Shown here: in pieces, positions 48,079 through 57,192 of the stretch
Numbering within the stretch: the stretch's first letter is position 1
How the letters are laid out: each line of letters opens with the position of its first letter
Assembly: GCA_002842495.1 (NCBI GenBank)
Contig: PHDB01000010.1
Span: forward strand, 1-64,000
Direction of reading: 5' to 3'
Source: Bacteroidetes bacterium HGW-Bacteroidetes-6
GTDB taxonomy: Bacteria > Bacteroidota > Bacteroidia > Bacteroidales > DTU049
Length of the DNA: 64,000 bases
Program-made: the position numbers and the translations under genes
The notes under the pieces: model-generated
Told to the model about the DNA's origin: nothing
The model's input: the letters and a program-made list of their open reading frames with translations, nothing else
Database searches by the model: none

Positions 48079-49761
48079 ATGAATTTGGAGTCGAAACAAC
48101 AAAAGTGGATTTATGCTGCTGCTCTTGCATGTCTGTGGGCTTCGTCCGAAATAATTCTGGGGAGTTTTCTGCACAATCTTAAAATTCCCATGCGTGGTAC
48201 TATACTTGCTTCCATTGGTGTCGCAATAATGGCTGCAACTGGCTACCGATTCAAACTAAGAGGTATTTATTGGCGCGCCGGATTGCTTACTGCAGCTATG
48301 AAAACGCTGAGTCCAAGTGCAGTTTTGCTGGGTCCAATGCTTGCCATCACCATGCAAGGTCTTATTATGGAGGTTGTTGTTTCAGGTGGAGGCCCCAGAC
48401 GGGTGTTTTTTATACTGGGAGGAGCACTTTCTATTACATGGAACTTTGTTCATCTTATTCTTGGCTATTGGCTTTACTATGGTAACGATGTCATTGAGCT
48501 TTACAACAATTTGGTCGATTATGCACGAAAAGAAACCGGTTGGAGTTTTGTGTCGGGAACAGCTTTGATCGTGGCTTTTGGCTCGGTTTATTTTATTGCG
48601 GGAGCAATTGCAGGTTGGATGGGAACTGCTTTGCGAAAGCCCGGTATATCGAAACCGCTTAACATTCCGCGAAAAGACAAAGCCATTGGGCCGCCGGTTA
48701 AAAAGGTTATAGCCAATTTGCCCGATCGCTCATTGCTTTGGTTCTTTTTGCTGCCATTTATGGTTGCATCGCAGCTTTATATGATGATGTATCTTCCCGT
48801 TGAGGTATGTTTTTTTGCGTGGGCAGCTGCTATTTCGATGCTGATAATTCGTTATCGTTCTTCGTACAAACGATTGGCGAAAATTCGGTTCTGGATTGTG
48901 TTTTTATTACTCACTGTTTTATCGTCGTTACTTCTTGGCCCCACATTGCAGGAAGGTTTGCTTATTGGCTTACGCATGAATATGCGTGCAATTTTATTTG
49001 TGCTGGTACTGGCAGCTCTTAGTTTCGAATTGCGGAACGAAAAACTTACCCGTCAGGTGAACAAGCGTATGAAGAATTTTCTGGCTGTGTTCGAAACATC
49101 GTTCGATACCTTGCCGATGGTAATTTCCATTTTGCCACCTGCGGCAACCATTCTGAAAAAACCGCGCGAATCGTTGTCGTTGTTTGCTGGCACATTTTCG
49201 GTGTGGGTCGATTCGATGTATTTTCGCCAACTCGATTCAATGCCTGTTGTGTTGATTACCGGCGAAAAAGGCAGCGGGAAAAGTCTCCTTATTCAAGAAA
49301 AAATACTTCCCTATCTGGCCGAAAAGCAAGTTGATTATTCGGGTATAGTAATGAACTATGTGTTTGCCGACGACAAGCATATTGGCTATAAAATTCGTTT
49401 GCTGCCCGGCAGCGAAGAAAAAATTCTTGTTGGTCCTGATGTTTCCGATGCTCAACTCACCATTGGACGTTATGCTTTTTCGGCTTCGGCGTTCGATGCA
49501 GGAACAAAACACACCACTGATTTGTTGTCCAAAAGCAAGCTTGTTGTGCTCGATGAATGTGGCTGGCTCGAATCGTACGGACTCGGCTGGTATACGCTGA
49601 TGAAAGAAATCAGAACCCGGGTTGTTCCACTCATTGTGGTTGTTCGCCCTGACCTGAGTAGCGATTTTTGCCAATTCTGGAATGTGAATCCTGTGAAAGA
49701 ACTTGCTCCTGATTCATCGGACGAGGAAGTGAGAGTTGCTGTTGATGGGTTGATGCGATGA
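48079..49761 (+). CDS. Multi-TM membrane protein fused to C-terminal THEP1-like P-loop NTPase
   Basis: Many hydrophobic segments to about residue 320; then VVLITGEKGSGKSLLIQEKILPYL (Walker A) and LVVLDECGWLESYG (DExGxxE-like Walker B). Confidence 0.75.
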   Translation: MNLESKQQKWIYAAALACLWASSEIILGSFLHNLKIPMRGTILASIGVAIMAATGYRFKLRGIYWRAGLLTAAMKTLSPSAVLLGPMLAITMQGLIMEVVVSGGGPRRVFFILGGALSITWNFVHLILGYWLYYGNDVIELYNNLVDYARKETGWSFVSGTALIVAFGSVYFIAGAIAGWMGTALRKPGISKPLNIPRKDKAIGPPVKKVIANLPDRSLLWFFLLPFMVASQLYMMMYLPVEVCFFAWAAAISMLIIRYRSSYKRLAKIRFWIVFLLLTVLSSLLLGPTLQEGLLIGLRMNMRAILFVLVLAALSFELRNEKLTRQVNKRMKNFLAVFETSFDTLPMVISILPPAATILKKPRESLSLFAGTFSVWVDSMYFRQLDSMPVVLITGEKGSGKSLLIQEKILPYLAEKQVDYSGIVMNYVFADDKHIGYKIRLLPGSEEKILVGPDVSDAQLTIGRYAFSASAFDAGTKHTTDLLSKSKLVVLDECGWLESYGLGWYTLMKEIRTRVVPLIVVVRPDLSSDFCQFWNVNPVKELAPDSSDEEVRVAVDGLMR

Positions 49762-50169
49762 TATGCTGATTTGCTAATACAATGATGCTACGCTTGCAGT
49801 GCAAATTTTTTCATCAGGCTTATCGATGGCTTTTGTGAAGGAAACAAAATCGAAGAGGAGTTCCCGAATTCCATTATATTTATTTTTTACTCTTGTTTTT
49901 TTCTCTTTGGATCAAAGAAGGAAAATATTTTGTAATTGGTGGTTCTTGTTGTTTTTTCTGCAAGTAGCGAAGACCAGTCTGTGTTCAATGGTTCTCTGAT
50001 TAAATCTGTTTTTCTATGCAATCAGTGCAATCAAAGACGAATAATTTCAGTACAGCCATTTTTCAATCACTATTCGGGCAAAAAATGATTATTTATGTGT
50101 TTTTCACACATTTATTTTGTCAATTCAAAAATAAATCAGACCTTTGCACCCCTCAAATAAAATCATTTT

Positions 50170-50868
50170 ATGCCAGCAAAAATCAGATTGCAGAGATTTG
50201 GTAAAAAAGGTGCTCCTTTTTATCATATCGTAGTTTCAGACAGTCGTGCACCACGTGATGGTAGGTATATTGAGAAGCTTGGCATTTACAATCCGCTTAC
50301 AAAACCTGCCACCATCGACATCGACTTCGAACGTTCCGTTTATTGGGTAAAAGTCGGGGCACAGCCCACCGACACAGCCAAAGCCATTTTGTCTTACAAA
50401 GGTGTGCTTTATCGTCATCACCTCAACGTAGGTGTTGTTAAAGGTGCAATGACCCAGGAGCAGGCCGACGCGAAATTCGACAAGTGGTTGAGCGAAAAAC
50501 AAGCCAAAATTGAGCAGAAATCGAAATCGGTAGAAACAGACTCTATCGAAATGAGAAAAGCTCAGATTGAAGCTGAAAAGAAAGTAAGAGCAGAACGCGA
50601 CAAAGCATTACAGGCAAAACGTCAGGCCGAAATGAAGGCAGAGGCGAAAACTGAAGACGTTGCTGAAGTTGAAGAAGTTGTAGCTGATGTAGAAGAAGCC
50701 CCTGTGGCTGAAGAAACAGTAGCTGTAGCAGAGGAAACTCCTGTAGCCGAAGTAGAAGAAACCCCCGCTGTTGAAGATGCTCCTGTTGCCGAAGAACCTG
50801 TAGCTGAAGTTGAAGAAACTCCTGCCGCAGAAGAACCCGCAACCGAAGAGCCTAAAACCGAAGAATAA
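50170..50868 (+). CDS. rpsP: 30S ribosomal protein S16 with long Ala/Glu/Val/Pro-rich C-terminal extension
   Basis: MPAKIRLQRFGKKGAPFYHIVVSDSRAPRDGRYIEKLGIYNPL; tail of EEAPVAEETVAVAEETPVAEVEETPA units. Confidence 0.96.
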   Translation: MPAKIRLQRFGKKGAPFYHIVVSDSRAPRDGRYIEKLGIYNPLTKPATIDIDFERSVYWVKVGAQPTDTAKAILSYKGVLYRHHLNVGVVKGAMTQEQADAKFDKWLSEKQAKIEQKSKSVETDSIEMRKAQIEAEKKVRAERDKALQAKRQAEMKAEAKTEDVAEVEEVVADVEEAPVAEETVAVAEETPVAEVEETPAVEDAPVAEEPVAEVEETPAAEEPATEEPKTEE

Positions 50869-50883
50869 ACGGTTTCGACCCCT

Positions 50884-51393
50884 ATGATAGAATTGATCCT
50901 GGTAGGAAAAATTGTAAAAACGCATGGGGTTAATGGCGAATTGCTATTGAAGCTTGAGCCCGGAAAGGCTCCGGCAAACACAAAAGAACCTGTATTCCTT
51001 GAATTTGATGGAATACAGGTTCCTTTTTTTATACATAGTTCCAGAAATACAACACCGGTTGACTGGTATGTGATATTCGACGATTATCAGTCGCTATCGC
51101 TTGCCGAAAAACTACTCGGACGGGCAGTTTCAATACCCGGAACAAATCTTGCAGCTATCAGCGATGCCGATCCGACAGAAGAACTTATCGGGTATAAAGT
51201 CAGAGATATTAATTTTGGCTATGTCGGAATTTTGAAGTTCATTCAGCAGGGGATGCAGGATTTGATGATCATTGAAAATGATGGTCGGGAAATTTTGGTG
51301 CCTTTTGTTGAAGATTTTATTATGGAGATTGATGATGAAGACAAACAAATCGTCATTGAAACTCCCGATGGCTTGCTCGATATGAATAGATAG
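50884..51393 (+). CDS. rimM: Ribosome maturation factor RimM
   Basis: VGKIVKTHGVNGELLLKLEPG; EPVFLEFDGIQVPFFI; VPFVEDFIMEIDDEDKQIVIETPDGLLDM. Confidence 0.93.
   Translation: MIELILVGKIVKTHGVNGELLLKLEPGKAPANTKEPVFLEFDGIQVPFFIHSSRNTTPVDWYVIFDDYQSLSLAEKLLGRAVSIPGTNLAAISDADPTEELIGYKVRDINFGYVGILKFIQQGMQDLMIIENDGREILVPFVEDFIMEIDDEDKQIVIETPDGLLDMNR
50986..51030 (+). terminator. Intragenic terminator-shaped hairpin inside rimM
   Basis: GAACCTGTATTCC-TTGAATTTGAT-GGAATACAGGTTC, perfect 13-bp stem, followed by C then seven T. Confidence 0.6.
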
Positions 51394-51396
51394 GCC

Positions 51397-52110
51397 ATGA
51401 AACCCTTTCGTTTCAGACAATTTGAAGTTTATGATCATCTTTCTACCATGAGAGTTGGTACCGATGGTGTTATACTTGGCGCATACAGCAGTAGAAGAAA
51501 TTTTAAAAATGCAATCGACATTGGAACAGGATGCGGATTGATTGCTTTAATGTTAGCACAGAAATCGACTGGGAATGTTGTGGCAATCGATGTTGATGAT
51601 GCGTCGGTTGTTCAAGCGAACGAGAACTTTAAAAGCTCGCCTTGGTTCGATAGGTTGAAGGTCAATTTAATGTCGGTTCAGGAATTAATGGAAAGCGAAA
51701 ATGCTGTTTTTGACCGCATGGTTTCCAATCCGCCCTATTTTGTTGATAGCCTTTTATCGCCCGACAAACGAAAAACCAAAGCACGTCACTCGGGAATCAC
51801 AATTAGTCATGACGAACTGGTCCATGCCGCAGTAAAACTACTTGTGCCTGATGGAGTTTTCGATATTATTCTGCCGTTTGAGACTTCTTTGTCGTTCGAA
51901 AGCAGAATGTTTCTGGAGGGGTTTTATCTGATTGAAGAATTGATCATTTCTTCGTTCGAAGGGCATAAGCCTGTTCGCCGAATCATGTCGTTTTCGCGAA
52001 AGCTACCACAAACTGTTGTTTCAGAAAAAATAGCTGTCCGAGCCAATAATGAGCATTTTTCGGACGAATACCGGAATTATACTGCTGATTTTTTTATTGG
52101 GTTGGTGTGA
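51397..52110 (+). CDS. tRNA1(Val) (adenine(37)-N6)-methyltransferase-like (TrmN6/YfiC)
   Basis: FRFRQFEVYDHLSTMRVGTDGVILGAYS...DIGTGCGLIALMLAQKS; VSNPPYF. Confidence 0.92.
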   Translation: MKPFRFRQFEVYDHLSTMRVGTDGVILGAYSSRRNFKNAIDIGTGCGLIALMLAQKSTGNVVAIDVDDASVVQANENFKSSPWFDRLKVNLMSVQELMESENAVFDRMVSNPPYFVDSLLSPDKRKTKARHSGITISHDELVHAAVKLLVPDGVFDIILPFETSLSFESRMFLEGFYLIEELIISSFEGHKPVRRIMSFSRKLPQTVVSEKIAVRANNEHFSDEYRNYTADFFIGLV

Positions 52111-52156
52111 GTAAAATAACTAAGTTTGTATTGAACTTATTATTTCGTCAGCATCA

Positions 52157-53377
52157 ATGAAAATACTGCATACATCGGATTGGCATTTGGGAAAGCGTTT
52201 GGGCGATTTTTCGCGCATGGGAGAGCAGCAGTTGGTTCTCGATGAGATAAATGCTGTTGCCGAAGCCGAAAAGGTGGATGTGGTTATTGTTGCCGGCGAT
52301 TTGTTCGACACATTCAATCCGCCTGCCGAAGCCGTTGATTTGTTTTACCGAAGTTTGAAAAAACTGGCCAATGGAGGAAAACGACCGGTTGTTGCCATTG
52401 CCGGAAATCACGATTCGCCCGAGCGTATCGAATCGCCCGACCCGCTTGCCCGCGAATGCGGAATTGTATTTATTGGAAGTCCGAATAGCATAGTCGCTCC
52501 GTTTAAACTCGATACCGGATTCGAGGTGTTACGCTCCGAAGAAGGCTTTGTTGAATTTAAAATTCCGGATTTCGAGGCACCGCTGCGCATTGTACATACA
52601 GCATATGCCAACGAGTTCCGACTTAAAACTTATCTTGGTTCCGAAGATAACGAGGAACAACTTCGCGAAATACTGGCGCACCGTTGGAAGCGACTTTCCG
52701 GTAATTACTGTAACAACGATGGCGTCAATATTTTGCTCAGTCACCTGTTTTTTGTGAAAGATGGCGCCGACTGGCCCGAAGAGCCCGAAGACGAAAAACC
52801 TATTTTGCATGTTGGCGGAGCGCAGGCTGTTTTCAGTAGCAATATCCCGACAGAAATGCAATATGTGGCACTGGGACATTTGCATCGCAAGCAAACAGTC
52901 GATAACGAGCCTTGTCCGGTGATGTATTCCGGGAGTCCTGTTTCGTATTCGTTTGCCGAGGCCGGCCAAAAAAAGTTTGTTTTGCTTGCTGATATTCAAC
53001 CGGGCGAAAAAGCAGTATTAAAAGAAATTGAACTATGTTCGGGAAAGAAGTTGCTTCGGTTCAAAGCCAATGGCATCGAAGAAGCTGTGATTTGGCTCGA
53101 AGCCAATCGGGATTGTTTGGTTGAATTGACTGTGGTGAGCGAAACGTATCTGACTGCAGCTGACCGAAAAATATTAAGTAATGCCCATAATGGGATAGTG
53201 AATATTATTCCGGAAGTAACAACAATGCCGGATTCAGTCAAAACCGCAAGAGTCGATCTGACAAAGACAACCGAAGAGCTTTTTTGCGATTATTTCAGGT
53301 ATGAAAAGGGACAAGAGCCCGGCGAGCGTTTGTTGGGGCTGTTTAGAGAACTTCAAGCGCAGGAGGACGAGATATGA
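52157..53377 (+). CDS. sbcD: Exonuclease subunit SbcD
   Basis: MKILHTSDWHLGKRLGDFSRMGEQQLVLDEI; VVIVAGDLFDTFNPPAEA; AIAGNHDSPER. Confidence 0.96.
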   Translation: MKILHTSDWHLGKRLGDFSRMGEQQLVLDEINAVAEAEKVDVVIVAGDLFDTFNPPAEAVDLFYRSLKKLANGGKRPVVAIAGNHDSPERIESPDPLARECGIVFIGSPNSIVAPFKLDTGFEVLRSEEGFVEFKIPDFEAPLRIVHTAYANEFRLKTYLGSEDNEEQLREILAHRWKRLSGNYCNNDGVNILLSHLFFVKDGADWPEEPEDEKPILHVGGAQAVFSSNIPTEMQYVALGHLHRKQTVDNEPCPVMYSGSPVSYSFAEAGQKKFVLLADIQPGEKAVLKEIELCSGKKLLRFKANGIEEAVIWLEANRDCLVELTVVSETYLTAADRKILSNAHNGIVNIIPEVTTMPDSVKTARVDLTKTTEELFCDYFRYEKGQEPGERLLGLFRELQAQEDEI

Positions 53378-56300
53378 TGCCCGTTAGTTTGTCGTTGGAA
53401 GGTTTATACTCCTATCAGAAAAAGCAAACCATCGATTTTTCAAAACTAACCCATGCCCGTTTGTTTGGAATATTTGGTCCGGTTGGCTGTGGAAAGTCAA
53501 GCATTTTGGAAGCCATCACCTTTGCCTTGTACGGCAAATCGGAACGGCTTAATGGGCGCGACAATGTAAGTTACAATTTGCTCAATCTTAAATCGGATGT
53601 ACTGTCGATTGAATTTGTATTCGAAGCAGGTAATCCGTCAGTGAAATATTTGGCCACTGCTAAAACCCGACGCAACAGTAAGCAATTTGCCGATGTCAAA
53701 ACTATTGTTCGGGCGCTTTATCGCGATCGGAATGGAGAATGGGAGCCACTTCATACAGGAGATATTGAGCAGATTGTTGGTTTGAGCTACGACAATTTCA
53801 GACGAACCATTATTATTCCACAAGGAAAATTTCAGGAATTTCTGCAATTGGGAAGCAAAGACAGAACTCAAATGCTTAAAGAACTGTTTAATTTGCAGAA
53901 ATATGAGCTTTATAAAAAAGCAGGCAAACTCGATGAGAAAAACAAAGAGCGGTTACAAAATATTGAAGGACAATTGCTTCAGCTTGGTGATTTCGATCAG
54001 GCTAAACAGGATGAGTTGAAAACTATCCTGTTGAATAAGCAATCTGAGTTGAAACTTCAAAACGAAGCCTTGCTATTGCTGCAAAAACAGGAAAATGAAC
54101 AATGCCAACTGAAACAGGCAAGCGACAAATACTCTTCTGTAAATATTGAATTGCAGCAGCTGAAATTGAAAGCAGACGAGATTCAAATGCTTGAAGAACA
54201 GGTGAGGAAATTGGAATATTGTCTCATTCATTTTAAAGGTTCCATCGATGCACTAGAATCTGCTCAAAAGAAGCGTGAAGTTTTAAATATTGAGATCGGA
54301 ACAGATTTAAAAGAACTTGAGTTGTTGATTGCTCGTCGCGAATCGGCCGAAAGAGCAATTAGTGAAATAGCGAAAGAATATGAGCAACGCGATATCCTCT
54401 TGACCGAATCGGACGATTTGGAGCGACTAGCCGATGCAAAAAAGTATTCTTTGGAAGCCGCAACGTTGCAGTTGCGGGTTAAGAATGGAGAGAAGCTTAT
54501 TGCCGATGGCGAAGGAATGCTTGATTCGAAGCGCGAAGAACTACGCCAGGGATTGATTCGGCTCGATGAATTAAAGCAATTGATGCCCGATCTTGCAGAA
54601 CTTGCATCTATAAGCGACTGGCATACCCGGAGCAATCACATGCGGAAAAATATTGAAATAGCTTTAGCAGAGAGAAATGTGTTGGTGGAGAAGGGAACTG
54701 AGATTGAAAAGCAACTTAAGGATATAGTTTTCGAAATGGGTTTTTCTGAAGCCCGTGAATGGGTTACTATTTCGGATGTAACTGTCGGAATCGAAGAATT
54801 AAAGCGCGGGGAAAAAACAAAAAATGCGGAAGTTGAAGGCTTAATATCGCATTATCAGCTTCAGATGAAGTTGAAAGATTTCTCGGATGCTCTTACCGAT
54901 GGAAAACCCTGCCCATTATGCGGTTCGGAGCATCACCCTAATGCGACCAATTTTGAAAATGTTACTGCAGAACTTGAAAATTGTCAAAAACAAAAATCTG
55001 AAATTGAAAAACAGATAGAATTGGCAGAGAAAGCTGCAAAGAAATTGATTGTTTTGCAGGAAAAGGAATCGGGTAGATTAATCGGAGTACAACAAAATGA
55101 AAAGGCTATTGAAGAAGCCCGGGTCGTTTGGCTGGAGCACGAAAAGGCTTTTGTCTGGGACGATTTCAGAGATCCGGAAAAACTTAAAGCAGCTTTTGAG
55201 GAATCAGGAAATCTAAAGTTGCAAATTGAACAGCTGGAGAAAGAATTGAAATCTGCTGCCGAAGTAACAGAGAAGGATAATGCAGAATTGCAGAGGAACA
55301 AAGATGGATTGGGGAAATTGCACCGGGAGCTTGTTTCGAAGCAGAGTGCGTCTGAAGCTTTGTTGTCGCAAATAAAAATTGTTCAGTACCGGAAATACGA
55401 AGGTTGTACAGCAGAAGAACTTGCAAATGAAGTTCTTAAGCGGAGAGAACAACATAGAGTGTTAGCCGGCAGGTATAAAGAGCTTGAGACTCAGATACAG
55501 TCGGTTTCGGGTAGCGAAGCATCGGTTAAAGGTCGTATCGGCGCCAACAGGAATGCGTTGTCGGGCGAAATACAGCTTATCGGCGAACTCGAAGCAACAA
55601 TTGCAAGCAAAATTCAACAGTCGGAGTTCAATAATCCGGATGAGGTTCGTGAAATTCTGAAGCAGAATATCAATCCGGACGAATCTAAAAATAAGATAAA
55701 AGACTATAATACAAAACTTACGACGCTTGAACTGCAAAAGCGCGATTTGGACTTAAATATTGCAGGTCGTGTTTACAATGCAGAAGATCATCTGCTGTTG
55801 AAAGTTCAATTGGAGACATCGCTAAATTTACAGCAACAATTAAATCAGGAAATTGGACGATTGGAAGGGGAGTTGAAGCAGATAGGAGAGGATTGGGCTA
55901 AAATGAGAGAACTGCAAAAGGAACAGGCCGGTTTGCGTGAACGAGCAGAGGATATAAAAAGCCTGATGAATCTGTTCAAAGGAAGTGGGTTTGTGAATTT
56001 TGTGAGTTCGGCATATCTGAGCAATTTGTGCAAAGCAGCCAACGATCGTTTTTATAATATGACACGTCAGCAGTTGAGTTTGGAACTTACCGAAGATAAC
56101 GAATTCAGGGTTCGCGATTTTATGAATGGTGGAAATGTACGCAGCGTTAAAACCTTATCAGGTGGGCAGACTTTTCAGGCAGCTTTGTCGCTGGCACTTG
56201 CTTTGGCTGACAACATCAGGCAGTTGCAGCAGACCGATCAGAATTTTTTCTTTCTCGATGAAGGCTTTGGTACACTTGATCGCGATTCGTTGAATGTGGT

Positions 56301-56448
56301 TTTCAATACTTTGAAATCGCTTCGCAGCGAAAACAGAGTTGTTGGTGTTATTTCTCATGTTGAGGAGATGCAGCAGGAAATAGAGACTTATTTGAGCATC
56401 GTGTTGGATGCAGAGCAGGGAAGCATTGTTTCGCCGGGTTGGAAATAA
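53374..56448 (+). CDS. sbcC: Exonuclease subunit SbcC (AAA/SMC-like ATPase)
   Basis: GIFGPVGCGKSSILEAITFALYGKSER; Zn-hook DGKPCPLCGSEHHP; LSGGQTFQAALSLALALAD...FFLDEGFGTLDRDSL; ATGA overlap with sbcD. Confidence 0.96.
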   Translation: MMPVSLSLEGLYSYQKKQTIDFSKLTHARLFGIFGPVGCGKSSILEAITFALYGKSERLNGRDNVSYNLLNLKSDVLSIEFVFEAGNPSVKYLATAKTRRNSKQFADVKTIVRALYRDRNGEWEPLHTGDIEQIVGLSYDNFRRTIIIPQGKFQEFLQLGSKDRTQMLKELFNLQKYELYKKAGKLDEKNKERLQNIEGQLLQLGDFDQAKQDELKTILLNKQSELKLQNEALLLLQKQENEQCQLKQASDKYSSVNIELQQLKLKADEIQMLEEQVRKLEYCLIHFKGSIDALESAQKKREVLNIEIGTDLKELELLIARRESAERAISEIAKEYEQRDILLTESDDLERLADAKKYSLEAATLQLRVKNGEKLIADGEGMLDSKREELRQGLIRLDELKQLMPDLAELASISDWHTRSNHMRKNIEIALAERNVLVEKGTEIEKQLKDIVFEMGFSEAREWVTISDVTVGIEELKRGEKTKNAEVEGLISHYQLQMKLKDFSDALTDGKPCPLCGSEHHPNATNFENVTAELENCQKQKSEIEKQIELAEKAAKKLIVLQEKESGRLIGVQQNEKAIEEARVVWLEHEKAFVWDDFRDPEKLKAAFEESGNLKLQIEQLEKELKSAAEVTEKDNAELQRNKDGLGKLHRELVSKQSASEALLSQIKIVQYRKYEGCTAEELANEVLKRREQHRVLAGRYKELETQIQSVSGSEASVKGRIGANRNALSGEIQLIGELEATIASKIQQSEFNNPDEVREILKQNINPDESKNKIKDYNTKLTTLELQKRDLDLNIAGRVYNAEDHLLLKVQLETSLNLQQQLNQEIGRLEGELKQIGEDWAKMRELQKEQAGLRERAEDIKSLMNLFKGSGFVNFVSSAYLSNLCKAANDRFYNMTRQQLSLELTEDNEFRVRDFMNGGNVRSVKTLSGGQTFQAALSLALALADNIRQLQQTDQNFFFLDEGFGTLDRDSLNVVFNTLKSLRSENRVVGVISHVEEMQQEIETYLSIVLDAEQGSIVSPGWK

Positions 56449-56452
56449 AAAA

Positions 56453-56470
56453 AGAAGGCCGAAGCCTTCT
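56453..56470. terminator. Intrinsic terminator between convergent sbcC and hsp20
   Basis: AGAAGGC-CGAA-GCCTTCT, A tract upstream and pyrimidine-rich downstream. Confidence 0.75.
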
Positions 56471-56493
56471 CTTTCAACCTATGAAAAACGAGA

Positions 56494-56916
56494 TTAGCGG
56501 ATACTGATTACGCGGGAATCCTTCTTTTGTTCGGCTTCCTTCTTGGGAATGCTTACTTCGAGTACCCCGTTGTGGTAGGCAGCATCTATTTTTTCGCTGT
56601 CGGCCAGTTCGGGCAGCATAAACGAACGTGAGAAGCTGCAATAGCTGAATTCGCGACGCATGTAGTTTTTGCCATCTTCTTTTTTCTCCTCTTTTTTTTC
56701 GTTGCTGATGGTCAGTACATCGTCTTTTACTTCAATTTTGAAATCGTCTTTTTCAAGACCAGGAGATGCGAGTTCGATGGTCCAGGCATTTTCGTTTTCA
56801 GCAATGTTCACTTTGGGCACAGCTACTCGCTGGTTGTAGTTGCGCATGGGGCTGTCGTTAAAAAATTCGTCGAAAATTGACGGAAAGTAGTTGTTTGTTC
56901 TGATTACGGGTAACAT
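56494..56916 (-). CDS. Small heat shock protein Hsp20 family
   Basis: NENAWTIELASPGLEKDDFKIEVKDDVLTISNEKKEEKK...RREFSYCSFSRSFMLPELAD; SD AAGGAGG. Confidence 0.96.
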   Translation of the reverse strand: MLPVIRTNNYFPSIFDEFFNDSPMRNYNQRVAVPKVNIAENENAWTIELASPGLEKDDFKIEVKDDVLTISNEKKEEKKEDGKNYMRREFSYCSFSRSFMLPELADSEKIDAAYHNGVLEVSIPKKEAEQKKDSRVISIR

Positions 56917-57192
56917 AATTAACCTCCTTGTTTTTTAGTTTTTGAATTTCGTGTCTTCCTTGTCAAATCTAATACCATTTCCGACCGAAAATTCCGACTA
57001 AAATATCTAAGTTTAAGAAAATCAATGTCTTAATAATGTTTTTGTTGAATCACGTGTTGTGACACAATGGCATTAAAATGGAATAATTGATGATTTTTCG
57101 ATGACAAAAAGGCAGTTTAGCGTATTGAGCTTAATATAATGGATGATGTTTTTTTATTTTACTGAGGAATTTAGTGGAGTTGTTTTTGAGAC

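Noticed and set aside
49761-50170. Possible tRNA or ncRNA gene in the 400-bp gap before rpsP
   Set aside because: No cloverleaf or terminator-bounded structure seen by eye; AT-rich without clear features.
50543-50981. Q/L-rich and S/T/A-rich minus-strand ORFs
   Set aside because: Shadow of the repetitive S16 tail on the opposite strand.
53374-53377. Possible programmed frameshift at sbcD/sbcC
   Set aside because: Simple ATGA start-stop overlap, ordinary translational coupling.
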